NCBI RefSeq assembly: GCF_000816845.1
Contig: NZ_CP006877.1
Coordinates: 3,846,501-3,910,500 of the forward strand
DNA: 64,000 bases
Origin: Rhizobium gallicum bv. gallicum R602sp
GTDB taxonomy: Bacteria > Pseudomonadota > Alphaproteobacteria > Rhizobiales > Rhizobiaceae
Direction: 5' to 3'
Part shown: positions 18,723 through 30,828 of the stretch, one piece after another
Position numbering within the stretch: the first letter of the stretch is position 1
Layout of the letters: every line of letters begins with the position of its first letter
Translations under genes and position numbers: made by a program
The notes under the pieces: generated by a model
Seen by the model: the letters and a program-made list of their open reading frames with translations, nothing else
Told to the model about the DNA's origin: nothing
The model's database searches: none

Positions 18723-21707
18723 TCAGCCGCCCAGCGCATCCTCAAGGAATGCAGCGAGCTGCGACAGATGCTTGGACATCAGGCCCGTTGCCGGGGAAGC
18801 GGCAGCCGGACGTCCGGTGTAACGGACGCGCTGATACTTCGCATCGATATGGGCAAGAACCCACTCGAGATACGGATCGATGAACGACCATGCGCCCATG
18901 TTCTTCGGCTCTTCCTGGCACCAGACCATTTCCGCATTGCGGAAGCGGGAGAGCTCGTTGATGAGCGCCTTGGCCGGGAACGGGTAGAGCTGCTCGACGC
19001 GCAGCAGATAGACATCGTCGATACCGCGCTTTTCGCGCTCTTCCAGAAGATCATAATAGACCTTGCCGGAGCACATGACGACGCGGCGGATCTTGTTGTC
19101 TTTCTGCAGCTTGATCGGTCCGTCCTTGACGACCTCTGCATCGTCCCAGAGGAGGCGGTGGAAGGAGGATTCGCCGGCCATCTCTGCGAGGCTCGAAACC
19201 GCCCGCTTGTGGCGCAGCAACGACTTCGGCGTCATCAGGACCAGCGGCTTGCGGAAGTCGCGCTTCAACTGACGGCGCAGGATATGGAAGTAGTTCGCCG
19301 GGGTCGTCACGTTGGCAACCTGCATGTTGTCTTCCGCACAAAGCTGCAGGAAGCGTTCCAGGCGGGCCGAAGAGTGTTCCGGACCCTGACCTTCGTAACC
19401 ATGCGGCAGCAGGCAGACGAGACCCGACATGCGCAGCCACTTGCGTTCGCCCGACGAAATGAATTGGTCGAAGACGACCTGCGCACCGTTTGCGAAGTCG
19501 CCGAACTGCGCTTCCCAGAGCGTGAGCGCGTTCGGGCGCGCCAGCGAATAGCCGTATTCGAAGCCGAGAACGGCCTCTTCGGAGAGCATCGAGTTGATGA
19601 CCTCGTAGCGGGCCTGCGTCGGCGACAGGTTGGCGAGCGGGATATAACGCGCTTCGGTCTCCTGATCGTAAAGGACCGAATGGCGCTGCGAGAAAGTGCC
19701 GCGTTCGCAATCCTGACCCGAAAGACGGATCTTATGGCCTTCGAGGCAGAGTGCACCAAAAGCGAGCGCCTCGCCCATGGCCCAGTCGATGCCTTCGCCC
19801 GTCTGGATCATGTTGGCCCGGTTTTCCATGAAGCGCTGGATCGTGCGGTGCGCGTTGAAGCCCGCCGGCACTTCCGAGAGCTTGCGGCCGATCTCCTTCA
19901 ATTGTTTCATCGGTACGGCCGTCTTGCCACGGCGCTGTTCGTCGGCGTTATCGGCCGTGCGCAGACCAGACCATTCGCCGTCCAGCCAGTCGGCCTTGTT
20001 CGGCTTGTAGGACTGCCCGGCCTCGAACTCCTGCTCGAGATGAGCGCGCCAGTCGGCCTTCATCTTCTCGACTTCGCCTTCGGTCAGCAGGCCTTGCGCA
20101 ACAAGACGCTCGGCGTAAAGCTGGAACACCGTCTTGTGGCCTCGGATCACCTTGTACATCTTCGGCTGGGTGAAGGACGGTTCGTCGCCTTCGTTGTGGC
20201 CGTAGCGGCGATAGCAGAACATGTCTATCACGACCGGCTTGTGGAACTTCATGCGGAACTCGGTCGCGATTTTCGCGGCGTAGACCACAGCTTCCGGATC
20301 GTCGCCATTGACGTGGAAGATCGGGGCCTCGATCATCTTGGCAACGTCGGACGGATAGGGCGACGAACGGGAGAAGGCCGGGTTCGTCGTAAAGCCGATC
20401 TGGTTGTTGATGATGACATGCATCGTTCCGGCGACACGGTGGCCGCGAAGACCCGAAAGGCCTAGAATTTCAGCGATGACGCCCTGGCCCGCGAAAGCCG
20501 CATCGCCGTGGATCAGCAACGGCAGAATCTTGGCGCGCTCGGAGAGCGGAATGACATCGCCTTCCCATACGGTAGCACTCATGTCCTGCTTGGCGCGCGC
20601 CTTGCCCATGACGACGGGGTCGACGATTTCAAGGTGGGAAGGGTTTGCCGTCAGCGAAACGTGAACCTTGTTGCCGTCGAATTCGCGGTCGGAAGATGCA
20701 CCGAGATGGTACTTCACGTCGCCTGAACCTTCGACCTCGTCGGGCGCATAGGAACCACCCTTGAACTCATGGAAGATGGCGCGATGCGGCTTTCCCATCA
20801 CTTGGCTGAGCACGTTCAAGCGGCCGCGATGCGCCATGCCGAACACGGCTTCCCTCAGGCCGAGGTGCCCGCCACGCTTCAGGATCTGCTCAAGAGCCGG
20901 GATCAGTGATTCACCGCCATCGAGGCCGAAGCGCTTGGTGCCCTTGAACTTGACGTCGAGGAACTGCTCATAGCCTTCCGCTTCGACGAGCTTGGCAAGG
21001 ATCGCCTTCTTGCCTTCCGGCGTGAACGCAACGCCCTTGTCCGGCCCTTCGATGCGTTCCTGAATCCAGGCCTTCTCTTCCGGATTGGACATGTGCATGA
21101 ACTCGACGCCGAGAGTCGAGCAATAGGTTCGCTCGAGGATCTCGATCATCTGCGGAATGGTCGCGTATTCGAGACCGAGCACGTTGTCGATGAAGATCTT
21201 GCGATCGTAGTCGGCCGCGCTGAAGCCGTAGGCTTCCGGCGACAGTTCCTTGTAGTCTTCGACCGGTGCTGCGATGCCTAGCGGATCGAGCTTGGCATGC
21301 AGATGGCCGCGCATGCGATAGGCGCGGATCATCATGATGGCACGAACGGAGTCGCGCGTCGCCTGGAGGATGTCAGCGCCGTCGGTCGGCTTGCCGGCAG
21401 CTTCGGCCTTTGCCTTCACCTTGGTTTCGATGACCTTCTCGACCGTACCCCAATCACCGTCGAGCGCAGATACAAGATCGCCGCCGGCCTGAATCGGCCA
21501 GTTCTTCTTGCGCCAGGAAGCGCCCTTGGCCGCCTTCTTCACATCGTTCGGATCGTCTTCCAGCGCCTTGAAGAAAGTCCGCCACTGATCGTCGACCGAT
21601 GATGGATCCTCTTCGTAGCTTGCATAGAGCTGCTCGATATAGGCAGCATTGGCGCCATCCAGAAACGAGGTGATCTGAAACTGCTCGTTGGCTTCTTGCC
21701 GTGCCAT
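18723..21707 (-). CDS. sucA: 2-oxoglutarate dehydrogenase E1
   Basis: This 994-residue thiamine-diphosphate-dependent E1 decarboxylates 2-oxoglutarate and succinylates the lipoyl group of SucB. The N-terminus has SFLDGANAAYIEQLYASYEEDP, typical of E1o. The ThDP-binding region is GDAAFAGQGVIAEILGLS and NNQIGFTT, and MAHRGRLNVL is present. The start at 21707 (ATG, MARQEANEQF) fits homologues; a longer open frame to 21779 is not used. A 168-nt gap with hairpins separates it from sucD. Confidence 0.97.
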   Translation of the reverse strand: MARQEANEQFQITSFLDGANAAYIEQLYASYEEDPSSVDDQWRTFFKALEDDPNDVKKAAKGASWRKKNWPIQAGGDLVSALDGDWGTVEKVIETKVKAKAEAAGKPTDGADILQATRDSVRAIMMIRAYRMRGHLHAKLDPLGIAAPVEDYKELSPEAYGFSAADYDRKIFIDNVLGLEYATIPQMIEILERTYCSTLGVEFMHMSNPEEKAWIQERIEGPDKGVAFTPEGKKAILAKLVEAEGYEQFLDVKFKGTKRFGLDGGESLIPALEQILKRGGHLGLREAVFGMAHRGRLNVLSQVMGKPHRAIFHEFKGGSYAPDEVEGSGDVKYHLGASSDREFDGNKVHVSLTANPSHLEIVDPVVMGKARAKQDMSATVWEGDVIPLSERAKILPLLIHGDAAFAGQGVIAEILGLSGLRGHRVAGTMHVIINNQIGFTTNPAFSRSSPYPSDVAKMIEAPIFHVNGDDPEAVVYAAKIATEFRMKFHKPVVIDMFCYRRYGHNEGDEPSFTQPKMYKVIRGHKTVFQLYAERLVAQGLLTEGEVEKMKADWRAHLEQEFEAGQSYKPNKADWLDGEWSGLRTADNADEQRRGKTAVPMKQLKEIGRKLSEVPAGFNAHRTIQRFMENRANMIQTGEGIDWAMGEALAFGALCLEGHKIRLSGQDCERGTFSQRHSVLYDQETEARYIPLANLSPTQARYEVINSMLSEEAVLGFEYGYSLARPNALTLWEAQFGDFANGAQVVFDQFISSGERKWLRMSGLVCLLPHGYEGQGPEHSSARLERFLQLCAEDNMQVANVTTPANYFHILRRQLKRDFRKPLVLMTPKSLLRHKRAVSSLAEMAGESSFHRLLWDDAEVVKDGPIKLQKDNKIRRVVMCSGKVYYDLLEEREKRGIDDVYLLRVEQLYPFPAKALINELSRFRNAEMVWCQEEPKNMGAWSFIDPYLEWVLAHIDAKYQRVRYTGRPAAASPATGLMSKHLSQLAAFLEDALGG

Positions 21708-21875
21708 GGTTTTACGCGGACGCTTTCCGCCCGCCTCCTGACTTTTGATGAATTTGCCGGCTCTACCCGGCTGCCGCATTCGAATTTGCCGCCTGTCCGC
21801 GGCACACCTGCTGTCGAAAACCTGGGGCCGGGCGCAAGCGCAGGTGCTTTCTTCCGCCCGGATATATAAGTTGGC
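21708..21875 (-). promoter_or_regulatory. sucD-sucA spacer with inverted repeats
   Basis: This is the longest spacer within the mdh-suc gene series. It holds CCGGGCG (21828-21834) pairing with CGCCCGG (21855-21861) across a 20-nt loop, and a smaller GCCGG/CCGGC repeat nearer sucA. No T-tract follows. It could tune or process the transcript between sucCD and sucAB, or carry a sucA promoter. I recognise no known riboswitch. Confidence 0.35.
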
Positions 21876-22781
21876 TTAGCCCTTGAGGACTTCAACCAGC
21901 GTCTTGCCGAGGCGAGCCGGAGACGGCGACACGGTGATGCCGGCCGCTTCCATAGCCGCGATCTTGTCTTCCGCGCCGCCCTTGCCGCCGGAAATCACGG
22001 CGCCGGCATGGCCCATGGTGCGGCCGGGAGGTGCCGTTCGCCCGGCGATGAAGCCGACCATCGGCTTCTTGCGTCCACGCTTGGCTTCGTCCTTGAGGAA
22101 CTGAGCCGCGTCTTCTTCAGCCGATCCGCCGATTTCGCCGATCATGATGATCGACTTGGTTTCGTCGTCGGCAAGGAACATCTCGAGTACGTCGATGAAC
22201 TCGGTGCCCTTGACCGGGTCGCCGCCGATGCCGACTGCCGTCGTTTGGCCGAGACCTTCATTCGAGGTCTGGAAGACAGCTTCATAGGTCAGCGTGCCGG
22301 AGCGCGAGAGAACGCCGACCGAACCCTTTTTGAAGATGGAGCCCGGCATGATGCCGATCTTGCATTCCTCAGGCGTCAGGACACCCGGGCAGTTCGGACC
22401 GATCAGTCGCGACTTCGACTTGTCGAGCTTGGACTTGACCTTGATCATGTCTTCGACCGGAATGCCTTCCGTGATGCAGATAATGAGCGAAATTTCCGCC
22501 TCGATCGCCTCGATGATCGCCTCGGCGGCGCCGGCCGGTGGCACATAGATCACCGATGCGTCGGCACCGGTCCTTTCCTTGCCCTCGGCGACGGAGGCAA
22601 AGATCGGCAGATGTGCTTCGCCTTCGAGCGACCCCCATGTCTCGCCACCCTTCTTCGGATGGATGCCGCCGACCATCTTGGTGCCGTAATAGGCAAGCGC
22701 CTGCTCGGTGTGGAAAGTGCCGGTCTTGCCGGTCAGCCCCTGGACGAGGACCTTGGTGTCTTTATTGACGAGAATGGACAT
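21876..22781 (-). CDS. sucD: Succinyl-CoA synthetase alpha subunit
   Basis: This 301-residue alpha subunit binds CoA and carries the phospho-histidine. [25 protein letters not shown] is the N-terminal CoA-binding part. The active His lies in [21 protein letters not shown] (His at about residue 248). Substrate-level phosphorylation occurs together with SucC. It starts 3 nt after the sucC stop. Confidence 0.97.
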   Translation of the reverse strand: MSILVNKDTKVLVQGLTGKTGTFHTEQALAYYGTKMVGGIHPKKGGETWGSLEGEAHLPIFASVAEGKERTGADASVIYVPPAGAAEAIIEAIEAEISLIICITEGIPVEDMIKVKSKLDKSKSRLIGPNCPGVLTPEECKIGIMPGSIFKKGSVGVLSRSGTLTYEAVFQTSNEGLGQTTAVGIGGDPVKGTEFIDVLEMFLADDETKSIIMIGEIGGSAEEDAAQFLKDEAKRGRKKPMVGFIAGRTAPPGRTMGHAGAVISGGKGGAEDKIAAMEAAGITVSPSPARLGKTLVEVLKG

Positions 22782-22784
22782 GCC

Positions 22785-23981
22785 TTAGTTCCCTTTCACA
22801 GCAGCGACGATCTTCTTCGCCGCGTCGTCAAGATCGTCGGCAGGGATCACGTTCAGCCCGCTCTCTCGTATGATTTTCTTGCCGAGTTCTACATTGGTGC
22901 CCTCGAGACGGACGACGAGCGGCACCTGGAGGCCTACGTCCTTCACCGCCGCGATCACGCCTTCGGCGATGACGTCGCAGCGCATGATGCCGCCGAAGAT
23001 ATTGACCAGGATGCCCTTCACGGCCGGATCGGCAGTGATGATCTTGAACGCCGCGGTGACCTTTTCCTTCGACGCACCGCCGCCGACATCGAGGAAGTTC
23101 GCAGGCTCGGCGCCGTAGAGCTTGATGATGTCCATGGTCGCCATGGCAAGGCCCGCCCCATTGACCATGCAGCCGATATTGCCGTCGAGGGCAACGTAGG
23201 CAAGGTCGTATTTGGAGGCTTCGATTTCCTTCTCGTCTTCTTCCGTTTTGTCGCGCAGAGCGACGATGTCTTCGTGACGGAAGAGCGCGTTGCCGTCGAA
23301 GGATACCTTGGCGTCGAGGACGCGCAGGCGACCGTTCTTCATGACGATCAGCGGATTGACTTCGAGCAGGCTCATGTCCTTTTCGACGAAAGCCTTGTAG
23401 AGGATCGGGAACAGCGTGTCTCCATCCTTGCGGGCTTCGCCTTGGAGATTGAGCGCATCCGCAAGCTTCTTGCTGTCTTCGGCCGTTACGCCCTTAACGG
23501 GGTCGATAGCGACGGTGATGATCTTCTCGGGCGTGTCGTGCGCAACGGTCTCGATGTCCATGCCGCCTTCCGTCGAAACGACGAAGGCAACCTGGCCGAC
23601 GGAACGGTCGACGAGAATTGAGAGATAGAGTTCGCGGTCGATATCGGCGCCGTCTTCGATGTAGAGGCGGTTGACCTGCTTGCCGGCCGGGCCGGTCTGC
23701 TTGGTGACCAGCGTATTGCCGAGCATTTCCTTGGCATTGGCGACGACTTCGTCGATCGACTTCGCAAGGCGAACGCCACCTTTGGCTTCCGGCGAGAGTT
23801 CCTTGAATTTACCCTTGCCGCGGCCGCCGGCGTGTATCTGGCTTTTCACGACGTAGAGCGGACCCGGCAATTCTTTTGCCGCAGCCTCGGCTTCGTCGGC
23901 CTTGAAGATGGCCACACCTTCAGCGACCGGTGCGCCATAGCTCTTCAGCAGAGCCTTGGCCTGATATTCATGAATGTTCAT
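22785..23981 (-). CDS. sucC: Succinyl-CoA synthetase beta subunit
   Basis: This 398-residue beta subunit has an ATP-grasp nucleotide-binding domain. It begins [22 protein letters not shown] and has [16 protein letters not shown], the usual nucleotide loop. [12 protein letters not shown] and [11 protein letters not shown] are conserved, and [12 protein letters not shown] lies near the C-terminus. It lies 19 nt after mdh and immediately before sucD. Confidence 0.97.
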   Translation of the reverse strand: MNIHEYQAKALLKSYGAPVAEGVAIFKADEAEAAAKELPGPLYVVKSQIHAGGRGKGKFKELSPEAKGGVRLAKSIDEVVANAKEMLGNTLVTKQTGPAGKQVNRLYIEDGADIDRELYLSILVDRSVGQVAFVVSTEGGMDIETVAHDTPEKIITVAIDPVKGVTAEDSKKLADALNLQGEARKDGDTLFPILYKAFVEKDMSLLEVNPLIVMKNGRLRVLDAKVSFDGNALFRHEDIVALRDKTEEDEKEIEASKYDLAYVALDGNIGCMVNGAGLAMATMDIIKLYGAEPANFLDVGGGASKEKVTAAFKIITADPAVKGILVNIFGGIMRCDVIAEGVIAAVKDVGLQVPLVVRLEGTNVELGKKIIRESGLNVIPADDLDDAAKKIVAAVKGN

Positions 23982-24000
23982 GGGTTTATTCCTGTTTTGA

Positions 24001-25074
<1,074 letters not shown>

Positions 25075-25097
25075 TCAGCAATTTCAATCGTTTAGAT

Positions 25098-25131
25098 ACA
25101 AAATATCTTACGTAAACGTAAGATATTTTGT
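25098..25131. promoter_or_regulatory. 34-bp perfect AT-rich palindrome between zapE and mdh
   Basis: Two 16-nt arms, 25098-25113 and 25116-25131, are exact reverse complements around two central A residues. The core reads CTTACGTAAACGTAAG. It is 135 nt upstream of the mdh ATG and 11 nt beyond the zapE stop. It could be an operator for the mdh-suc operon or a terminator stem for zapE; no U-tract follows beyond the stem on either strand. Confidence 0.6.
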
Positions 25132-25141
25132 TGCGAAACTG

Positions 25142-26305
25142 TTACTCGGCGGCGTGTTTTTTATGGTGCATCGCGAGATATTCCGCGCTACGCATCTCAA
25201 AAAGGCGCGATGCGGTGCGATCGAATTCGAAGCCTTCCGTCCCGCGCCGTTCGATCAGTAAATCTTCCGGCATTGCCGCAGCCGACGCATGAAGGCGAAC
25301 GCCGTGGTCGTAGAGCGTGTCGACAAGAATGATGAAACGCTTCGCCTGGTTCCGCTTGTCCGGACCGAGCATCGGGATGCGATCGACAAAGATCGTATCG
25401 AAACGCTTGGCGATCGCGAGAAAATCAGCAGCACCGAGCGGCTTCTCGCAAAGATCGGCAAAGGAAAAGCGCGCCATGCGATCGACTGCGAGCGGCACAT
25501 GGATCGATCGACCTTTCATCGGGATATCGAAAGGCTGCGCCTTGCGCCCGTCCAGCGCCTGCGCCCAGGACGCGTCCATGGCCATATCCGTCCGCTCGTC
25601 GATCGGCGTCAGATAGACCGGCTGGCTGTTCAGCTTCTCCATCCGGTAATCCGTCGGGGAGTCGAGCGTCACGACCTCGACATTCTTCCTGAGGAGACCG
25701 ATGAAAGGCAAGAAGAGACCGCGATTGAGGCCGTCCTTGTAGAGATTGTCGGGCTCGACATTCGAGGTCGCGATGAGCACGCAGCCACGCGCAAAAAGCT
25801 CGGAGAACAGCCGCGAGAGGATCATCGCATCAGCGATGTCCGTCACCGTAAACTCATCGAAGCAGAGAAGTTCGGCCTCCTGGTAAAGTGCGGCAGCCAC
25901 GGGCGGCACGGGATCGGCCTGCTTTATCTCGCCGTTCTTCAGCTTGAGCCGGTGCGCGGCGATGCGGTTGTGAACATCGGCCATGAATTCGTGGAAGTGC
26001 GCACGGCGTTTCTTCGAACAGGGCGCCATGCGGTAGAAGATATCCATCAGCATCGTCTTGCCGCGCCCGACGCTGCCGTGAATATAGAGTCCCTTGATGC
26101 CTTCGCTCGCCTTTTTCTTCGAAGCGAAGAGCCAGCCGAGCGAGCTCGATTTAGCGGCCGGGCGGCGGCGCTTCAGTTCAAGAAGCACCCGATCGAGGCT
26201 TTTTGCCACATCCATCTGTGCTGAATCGATCTGGAGAGCGCCGGAGGCCGTCAGCGATTTCAAGTGCTCGCTGACGCTCGAAGTGTAGTCGGGGATAGGC
26301 TGCAT
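25142..26305 (-). CDS. zapE: Cell division protein ZapE (AFG1-like ATPase)
   Basis: This 387-residue AFG1-family AAA-like ATPase is called ZapE in bacteria, where it modulates the FtsZ ring. The Walker A is [16 protein letters not shown] (about residue 77), [12 protein letters not shown] is an AFG1 signature, and [17 protein letters not shown] is the Walker B region. [24 protein letters not shown] is also characteristic. It lies upstream of mdh, an arrangement common in Rhizobiales. Confidence 0.92.
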   Translation of the reverse strand: MQPIPDYTSSVSEHLKSLTASGALQIDSAQMDVAKSLDRVLLELKRRRPAAKSSSLGWLFASKKKASEGIKGLYIHGSVGRGKTMLMDIFYRMAPCSKKRRAHFHEFMADVHNRIAAHRLKLKNGEIKQADPVPPVAAALYQEAELLCFDEFTVTDIADAMILSRLFSELFARGCVLIATSNVEPDNLYKDGLNRGLFLPFIGLLRKNVEVVTLDSPTDYRMEKLNSQPVYLTPIDERTDMAMDASWAQALDGRKAQPFDIPMKGRSIHVPLAVDRMARFSFADLCEKPLGAADFLAIAKRFDTIFVDRIPMLGPDKRNQAKRFIILVDTLYDHGVRLHASAAAMPEDLLIERRGTEGFEFDRTASRLFEMRSAEYLAMHHKKHAAE

Positions 26306-26353
26306 GAGGAAGAGTCCGCCTACGCGTCGTCGGCGGGGTGGCCGCCGGTTATC

Positions 26354-26860
26354 TTACCGGCTGAGGGTGATCGGTTGGCCGGTACTCGTCTGGCCGCTGA
26401 AGCTGTTGTCTGCGGTCTTGTAGACGCTGCCGATCTGGTTGCCGCTGCGATCCTTGAGAAGAACCTGCTTGCCGGAGACTTCCCAGGAGCCCATTGCCGT
26501 CAGCTCGCCGACGCAGCCGCGCGTGCCGCCGCGTGAGCCGCTACCGAGATTGGTCAGCGTCAGGAACATGTCGCACCTGCCGTTGACGCGCCAGCTGCCG
26601 ACCATGGATTCCTTGGAGACGTCAAGGGCATTGGACGCCATGGCGCCCGGCTGGCCCGGTTCCGCGGGCGCTCCCGTCGGAGCGGCGGGAAACTGCGAGG
26701 CGCCTGCCGGTGGCGGAAGCTGTCCGCCCTGGACGGAAGGTACAGGCTGCGCGGTTAGCGGTGCCGGCGAGCTGTAACTCGCATTGTCATATGCCGTGCG
26801 CTGGCAGCCCGCCAATGACAGAACAACCGCCACACCCGTCATCGCATATCGCAACTGCAT
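26354..26860 (-). CDS. Omp19/AprI-Inh-like outer membrane lipoprotein
   Basis: This 168-residue protein has a lipoprotein signal with the lipobox LSLAGC (Cys at about residue 18). A Pro/Ala-rich linker follows, then a C-terminal beta-barrel domain ([21 protein letters not shown] to [14 protein letters not shown]) like the protease inhibitor Inh/Omp19 family. Brucella Omp19 is an outer-membrane lipoprotein that inhibits proteases. Three successive ATGs occur at 26866, 26863 and 26860. GGGAG lies 7 nt before the third, which is therefore the likely start. An open frame to 26935 is upstream read-through. Confidence 0.85.
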   Translation of the reverse strand: MQLRYAMTGVAVVLSLAGCQRTAYDNASYSSPAPLTAQPVPSVQGGQLPPPAGASQFPAAPTGAPAEPGQPGAMASNALDVSKESMVGSWRVNGRCDMFLTLTNLGSGSRGGTRGCVGELTAMGSWEVSGKQVLLKDRSGNQIGSVYKTADNSFSGQTSTGQPITLSR

Positions 26861-27157
26861 CATCATGCTCCCGATTGTCCGCTCTAGCAGCACAGAATTG
26901 GTCATCAGACTGATTTTCGAATTAGCGTATTTCACTTTAGTTAATCAAGTCGGCACAGCCATAAATTGCTCGCGACAATACTTATGCCGGAAATGGAGCA
27001 ATTCAACTTGCCTGCCGGAGAACTTCCTGCAGATAGAATTTGTCAGCAAGGTGATGATCTGCACAATCCCTCGCCGGATTCAGACCGGTGCCTGCAAAAA
27101 TTCGGAAGAATCCGGCGCAGCCTCTGTCTGCGCCGGGCATTTGGCGAGCATCGGCTA

Positions 27158-27937
27158 TCAGAACCGGCGCTCAACCATCATCTTCTTGATCTCGGCAATG
27201 GCCTTTGCCGGATTGAGACCCTTAGGGCAGGTCTGCGCACAGTTCATGATCGTGTGGCAGCGGTAAAGCCGGAACGGATCTTCGAGGTCGTCAAGCCGCT
27301 CGCCGGTCGCCTCGTCTCTTGAGTCGATCAGCCAGCGATAGGCCTGCAGCAGGACGGCCGGGCCGAGATAGCGGTCGCCGTTCCACCAGTAGCTCGGACA
27401 GGAGGTCGAGCAGCAGGCGCAGAGAATGCACTCATAGAGGCCGTCGAGCTTCTGGCGATCCTCGTGGCTCTGCTTCCATTCCTTGGCAGGTGCCGGAGAT
27501 ACGGTCTTCAGCCAGGGTTCGATCGAGCGGTGCTGCGCATAAAAATTCGTCAGGTCCGGAACGAGATCCTTCACCACCGGCAAATGCGGCAATGGATAGA
27601 TTTTAACCGTGCCCTTGATGTCATCCATGCCCTTGGTGCAGGCAAGCGTGTTCGTGCCGTCGATATTCATCGCGCAGGAACCGCAGATGCCTTCGCGACA
27701 GGAACGGCGCAGCGTCAACGTCGGATCGATCTTGTTCTTGATGTAGAGCAGGCCGTCGAGAACCATCGGGCCACAGTCGTCGACATCGATATAGAAGGTG
27801 TCGATCGACGGGTTCTGGTCGTCATCCGGGCTCCAGCGGTAGACGCGAAATTCACGGGTGTTCTTCGCACCCGCCGGCTTCGGCCAGACCTTGCCTTCGC
27901 GCATCTGAGAGTTCTTGGGGAGAGCGAGTTCAACCAT
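27158..27937 (-). CDS. sdhB: Succinate dehydrogenase iron-sulfur subunit
   Basis: This 259-residue subunit carries three iron-sulfur clusters passing electrons from SdhA to quinone. The [2Fe-2S] cysteines are in [15 protein letters not shown] and ACTKG. The other clusters use [17 protein letters not shown] and [21 protein letters not shown] lies 7 nt before the ATG. A 255-nt gap, unusual for this operon, separates it from sdhA. Confidence 0.97.
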   Translation of the reverse strand: MVELALPKNSQMREGKVWPKPAGAKNTREFRVYRWSPDDDQNPSIDTFYIDVDDCGPMVLDGLLYIKNKIDPTLTLRRSCREGICGSCAMNIDGTNTLACTKGMDDIKGTVKIYPLPHLPVVKDLVPDLTNFYAQHRSIEPWLKTVSPAPAKEWKQSHEDRQKLDGLYECILCACCSTSCPSYWWNGDRYLGPAVLLQAYRWLIDSRDEATGERLDDLEDPFRLYRCHTIMNCAQTCPKGLNPAKAIAEIKKMMVERRF

Positions 27938-28190
27938 GATAAAATCCTAGTTTGCCGACAGGAGTCCCCGTTTTCACGCAACCCCTACAACCACCGAAAG
28001 CAGCGTTGCGGGCTGCCAGCGACGAGCGAGCACGCTGCGCGGCATTCGCTGTCTTACACACACCGACCCCGTTGCTGACCGCGGCAGTCAAGCCGCCGGG
28101 AGCACGCAATTTGGAGCGCTCCGCCGCCATGGCGGGCGAGACGGCCCGCACCGCGGCAATGAACGAAGCTAATCCGAGGTACTTTTCCAT
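27930..28190 (-). CDS. Small ORF in the sdhA-sdhB gap, weak support
   Basis: This 86-residue reading frame begins 2 nt after the sdhA stop and ends 8 nt inside sdhB. It begins [24 protein letters not shown], which could be a short signal-like segment. The rest is Ala/Arg-rich with several Cys (VCK, FGGCRGC). There is no good Shine-Dalgarno before the ATG and I recognise no family. It could be a genuine linker gene or untranslated spacer. Confidence 0.28.
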   Translation of the reverse strand: MEKYLGLASFIAAVRAVSPAMAAERSKLRAPGGLTAAVSNGVGVCKTANAAQRARSSLAARNAAFGGCRGCVKTGTPVGKLGFYHG

Positions 28191-28192
28191 CG

Positions 28193-30034
28193 TCAATACA
28201 CACGAGCCTTCGGCGCGATCTTGTTGGGATCGATGCCTTCAGAGATGAGCTCGGTATGAACCGGACGGTAATCGAGCTTCACCTCGCCGGCATTGCTGAC
28301 CCAGGCAAGCGTGTGCTTGCGCCAGTTGACGTCGTCGCGGCCGGCGTATGCGCCTTCGGTGTAATCCTCGCGGGCATGCGAACCACGGCTTTCCTTGCGC
28401 GCCTCGGCGCCATAGATCGTTGTGATCGCATTCGCCATCAGGTTTTGCAGCTCGAGCGTCTCAACGAGATCGGAATTCCAGATCATCGAACGGTCGGTGA
28501 CCTTGATGTCCGACATCTCCTGCCAGATCGCGGAAATGCGCCCGCAGCCGGATTCCAGCGACTCCTGGGTGCGGAACACGGCGGCGTCTTCCTGCATGGC
28601 GCGCTGCATCTTCTCGCGCAGATGCGCCGTCGGCGTTGCGCCACTGGCGTGGCGAAGACCATCGAAGCGATCCATGATCTTGTCACAGGCAGCTATGTTC
28701 AGATGCGGGGTCGGCGCAGCGCGGTCAATGACCTCGCTGGCACGGATTGCCGCAGCGCGGCCGAAAACGACGAGGTCGATCAGTGAGTTCGAGCCGAGGC
28801 GGTTCGCGCCATGCACCGAAGCACAGCCCGCTTCGCCGACGGCCATCAACCCGGGGATCACGCGTTCCGGATTGGCGCTGTCGGCGTTGAGCACCTCACC
28901 CCAATAGTTCGTCGGAATGCCGCCCATGTTGTAATGGACGGTCGGCAGAACCGGGATCGGCTCGCGCGTCACATCGACGCCGGCAAAAATCTTCGCGCTC
29001 TCGGAAATGCCCGGCAGGCGTTCATGCAAAACAGCCGGGTCGAGATGGTCCAGATGCAGGAAAATATGATCCTTGTTCTTGCCGACGCCGCGGCCTTCGC
29101 GGATTTCCAACGTCATGCAGCGCGAAACCACGTCGCGCGAGGCAAGATCCTTGGCCGAAGGCGCGTAGCGTTCCATGAAGCGCTCACCTTCGGAGTTGAC
29201 GAGATAGCCGCCCTCCCCGCGCGCGCCTTCGGTAATCAGACAGCCGGAGCCGTAGATTCCGGTGGGATGGAACTGCACAAATTCCATGTCCTGCAGCGGA
29301 AGCCCCGCGCGCGCCACCATGCCGCCGCCGTCGCCGGTGCAGGTATGGGCGGAGGTCGCGGAGAAATAGGCACGGCCGTAGCCGCCGGTCGCCAGCACCA
29401 CCATTTTCGCCGCGAAGCGATGGATCGAGCCGTCATCGAGGCACCAGGCAACAACGCCAGTACAACGGCTGCCGTCTTCCGACATGATGAGGTCGAGCGC
29501 GAAATATTCGACGAAAAACTCGGCGTTGTAGCGCAGCGACTGGCCGTAAAGCGTATGCAGAATGGCGTGGCCGGTGCGGTCGGCAACCGCGCAGGTGCGC
29601 TGCACCGGCGGACCTTCGCCGTAGTTCTGCATATGGCCGCCGAATGGGCGCTGATAGATCTTGCCTTCCTCATTACGCGAGAAGGGCACGCCGTAGTGCT
29701 CGAGCTCATAGACGGCCTTCGGCGCCTCCATGGCGAGATACTGCATGGCATCGACGTCGCCGAGCCAGTCGGACCCCTTGACCGTGTCGTAGAGGTGCCA
29801 TTGCCAGCTGTCCGGCGTCATGTTCTGCAGCGAGGCGGCGATGCCGCCCTGGGCCGCGACCGTGTGCGAGCGGGTCGGGAATACTTTGGTGATGCAGGCC
29901 GTACGGAAACCCTGTTCGGCCATGCCGAGCGTTGCGCGAAGACCGGCGCCGCCGGCGCCGACAACGATCACGTCATAGGAGTGATCGACAAATTTGTAGG
30001 CTTTCCCATTCTGAGCGGGTGAAGTCGGTGCCAT
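28193..30034 (-). CDS. sdhA: Succinate dehydrogenase flavoprotein subunit
   Basis: This 613-residue subunit oxidises succinate to fumarate with covalently bound FAD. The FAD site [19 protein letters not shown] is near the N-terminus and the flavin-linking His is in [11 protein letters not shown]. The active-site region [14 protein letters not shown] and [21 protein letters not shown] are conserved. It lies 7 nt after sdhD. Confidence 0.97.
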   Translation of the reverse strand: MAPTSPAQNGKAYKFVDHSYDVIVVGAGGAGLRATLGMAEQGFRTACITKVFPTRSHTVAAQGGIAASLQNMTPDSWQWHLYDTVKGSDWLGDVDAMQYLAMEAPKAVYELEHYGVPFSRNEEGKIYQRPFGGHMQNYGEGPPVQRTCAVADRTGHAILHTLYGQSLRYNAEFFVEYFALDLIMSEDGSRCTGVVAWCLDDGSIHRFAAKMVVLATGGYGRAYFSATSAHTCTGDGGGMVARAGLPLQDMEFVQFHPTGIYGSGCLITEGARGEGGYLVNSEGERFMERYAPSAKDLASRDVVSRCMTLEIREGRGVGKNKDHIFLHLDHLDPAVLHERLPGISESAKIFAGVDVTREPIPVLPTVHYNMGGIPTNYWGEVLNADSANPERVIPGLMAVGEAGCASVHGANRLGSNSLIDLVVFGRAAAIRASEVIDRAAPTPHLNIAACDKIMDRFDGLRHASGATPTAHLREKMQRAMQEDAAVFRTQESLESGCGRISAIWQEMSDIKVTDRSMIWNSDLVETLELQNLMANAITTIYGAEARKESRGSHAREDYTEGAYAGRDDVNWRKHTLAWVSNAGEVKLDYRPVHTELISEGIDPNKIAPKARVY

Positions 30035-30041
30035 GATACGG

Positions 30042-30422
30042 TTATCCTACGAAAGCAATTTTCAGAATGGCAAAGAGACAGAGGCCTGCGACCGCGATCG
30101 CGAAAAACGTGTTCACCATCAGCAGCACGAGCTTGCCGATTTCGCTGTGCACGTAGTCCTCGATGATTGCCTGCATGCCAAGACGCATGTGAATGATGCC
30201 TGAAATCACCATCAGTCCCATGATGACTGCCACGAAGGGGTTCGACAGCGCATGCACGACATCGGCATAAGGGGCGCCGGCATAAACGATCATGAAGATC
30301 ACGAAGAAGACGATGAGCGGGAGGTTGGCGACAGCCGTCAGGCGCTGACGCCAGAAGTGTTCGGTGCCTTCCTTGGCCGAGCCAAGGCCGCGAACTTTAC
30401 CCAGAGGGGTACGCATATCCAT
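30042..30422 (-). CDS. sdhD: Succinate dehydrogenase membrane anchor subunit
   Basis: This 126-residue membrane anchor has three hydrophobic segments (about residues 33-52, 58-78 and 97-122). [22 protein letters not shown] carries the haem/quinone-site His and the conserved Asp-Tyr. With SdhC it binds haem b and ubiquinone. It lies 10 nt after sdhC. Confidence 0.94.
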   Translation of the reverse strand: MDMRTPLGKVRGLGSAKEGTEHFWRQRLTAVANLPLIVFFVIFMIVYAGAPYADVVHALSNPFVAVIMGLMVISGIIHMRLGMQAIIEDYVHSEIGKLVLLMVNTFFAIAVAGLCLFAILKIAFVG

Positions 30423-30432
30423 GTGAGCGACC

Positions 30433-30828
30433 TCAAAAGCGAATGATAAAGCCGATCACCCAGACCAGCACGGTAAGACAGAGCGATCCGATGATGTTGG
30501 CGATGGCAAGCTTGGTGGAGAATTCCTTCTCGAAACCATGGCCGAGATCCCACAGCAGGTGGCGCAGGCCGCCGAGCATGTGATGGAGCAGTGCCCAGGT
30601 GTAACCAAGCAGGACGGCCTTGCCGATGATGCTGCCGAGCACCCAATTCACCCAGTCGTAATAAGCCTGACCGGTCGCAGCCGCAATCAGCCACCAGGCG
30701 ATCAGCAGCGTGCCGAAATAAAGAGCCGCCCCTGTGATGCGATGGACGATCGACATGACCATGGTAGGAATTAGTTTATAAACTTGCAAATGCGGCGACA
30801 GAGGCCGGTTATTTGTAACATTCGCCAT
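30433..30828 (-). CDS. sdhC: Succinate dehydrogenase cytochrome b556 subunit
   Basis: This 131-residue cytochrome b subunit has [31 protein letters not shown] at the N-terminus, the SdhC signature, and [15 protein letters not shown] with the haem-ligand His. Three membrane helices are visible. GAGG lies 5 nt upstream of the ATG at 30828. The frame is open to 30918 but the extra part is not conserved. It is the first gene of the sdhCDAB operon. Confidence 0.95.
   Translation of the reverse strand: MANVTNNRPLSPHLQVYKLIPTMVMSIVHRITGAALYFGTLLIAWWLIAAATGQAYYDWVNWVLGSIIGKAVLLGYTWALLHHMLGGLRHLLWDLGHGFEKEFSTKLAIANIIGSLCLTVLVWVIGFIIRF

Noticed and set aside
18603..20465. 620-codon plus-strand frame over sucA
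   Set aside because: It is a mirror of a highly conserved E1 gene; GC-rich third positions open antisense frames. No domain is recognisable.
22008..23621. 537-codon plus-strand frame over sucD-sucC
   Set aside because: Antisense to two conserved subunits; no own domain or ribosome-binding site.
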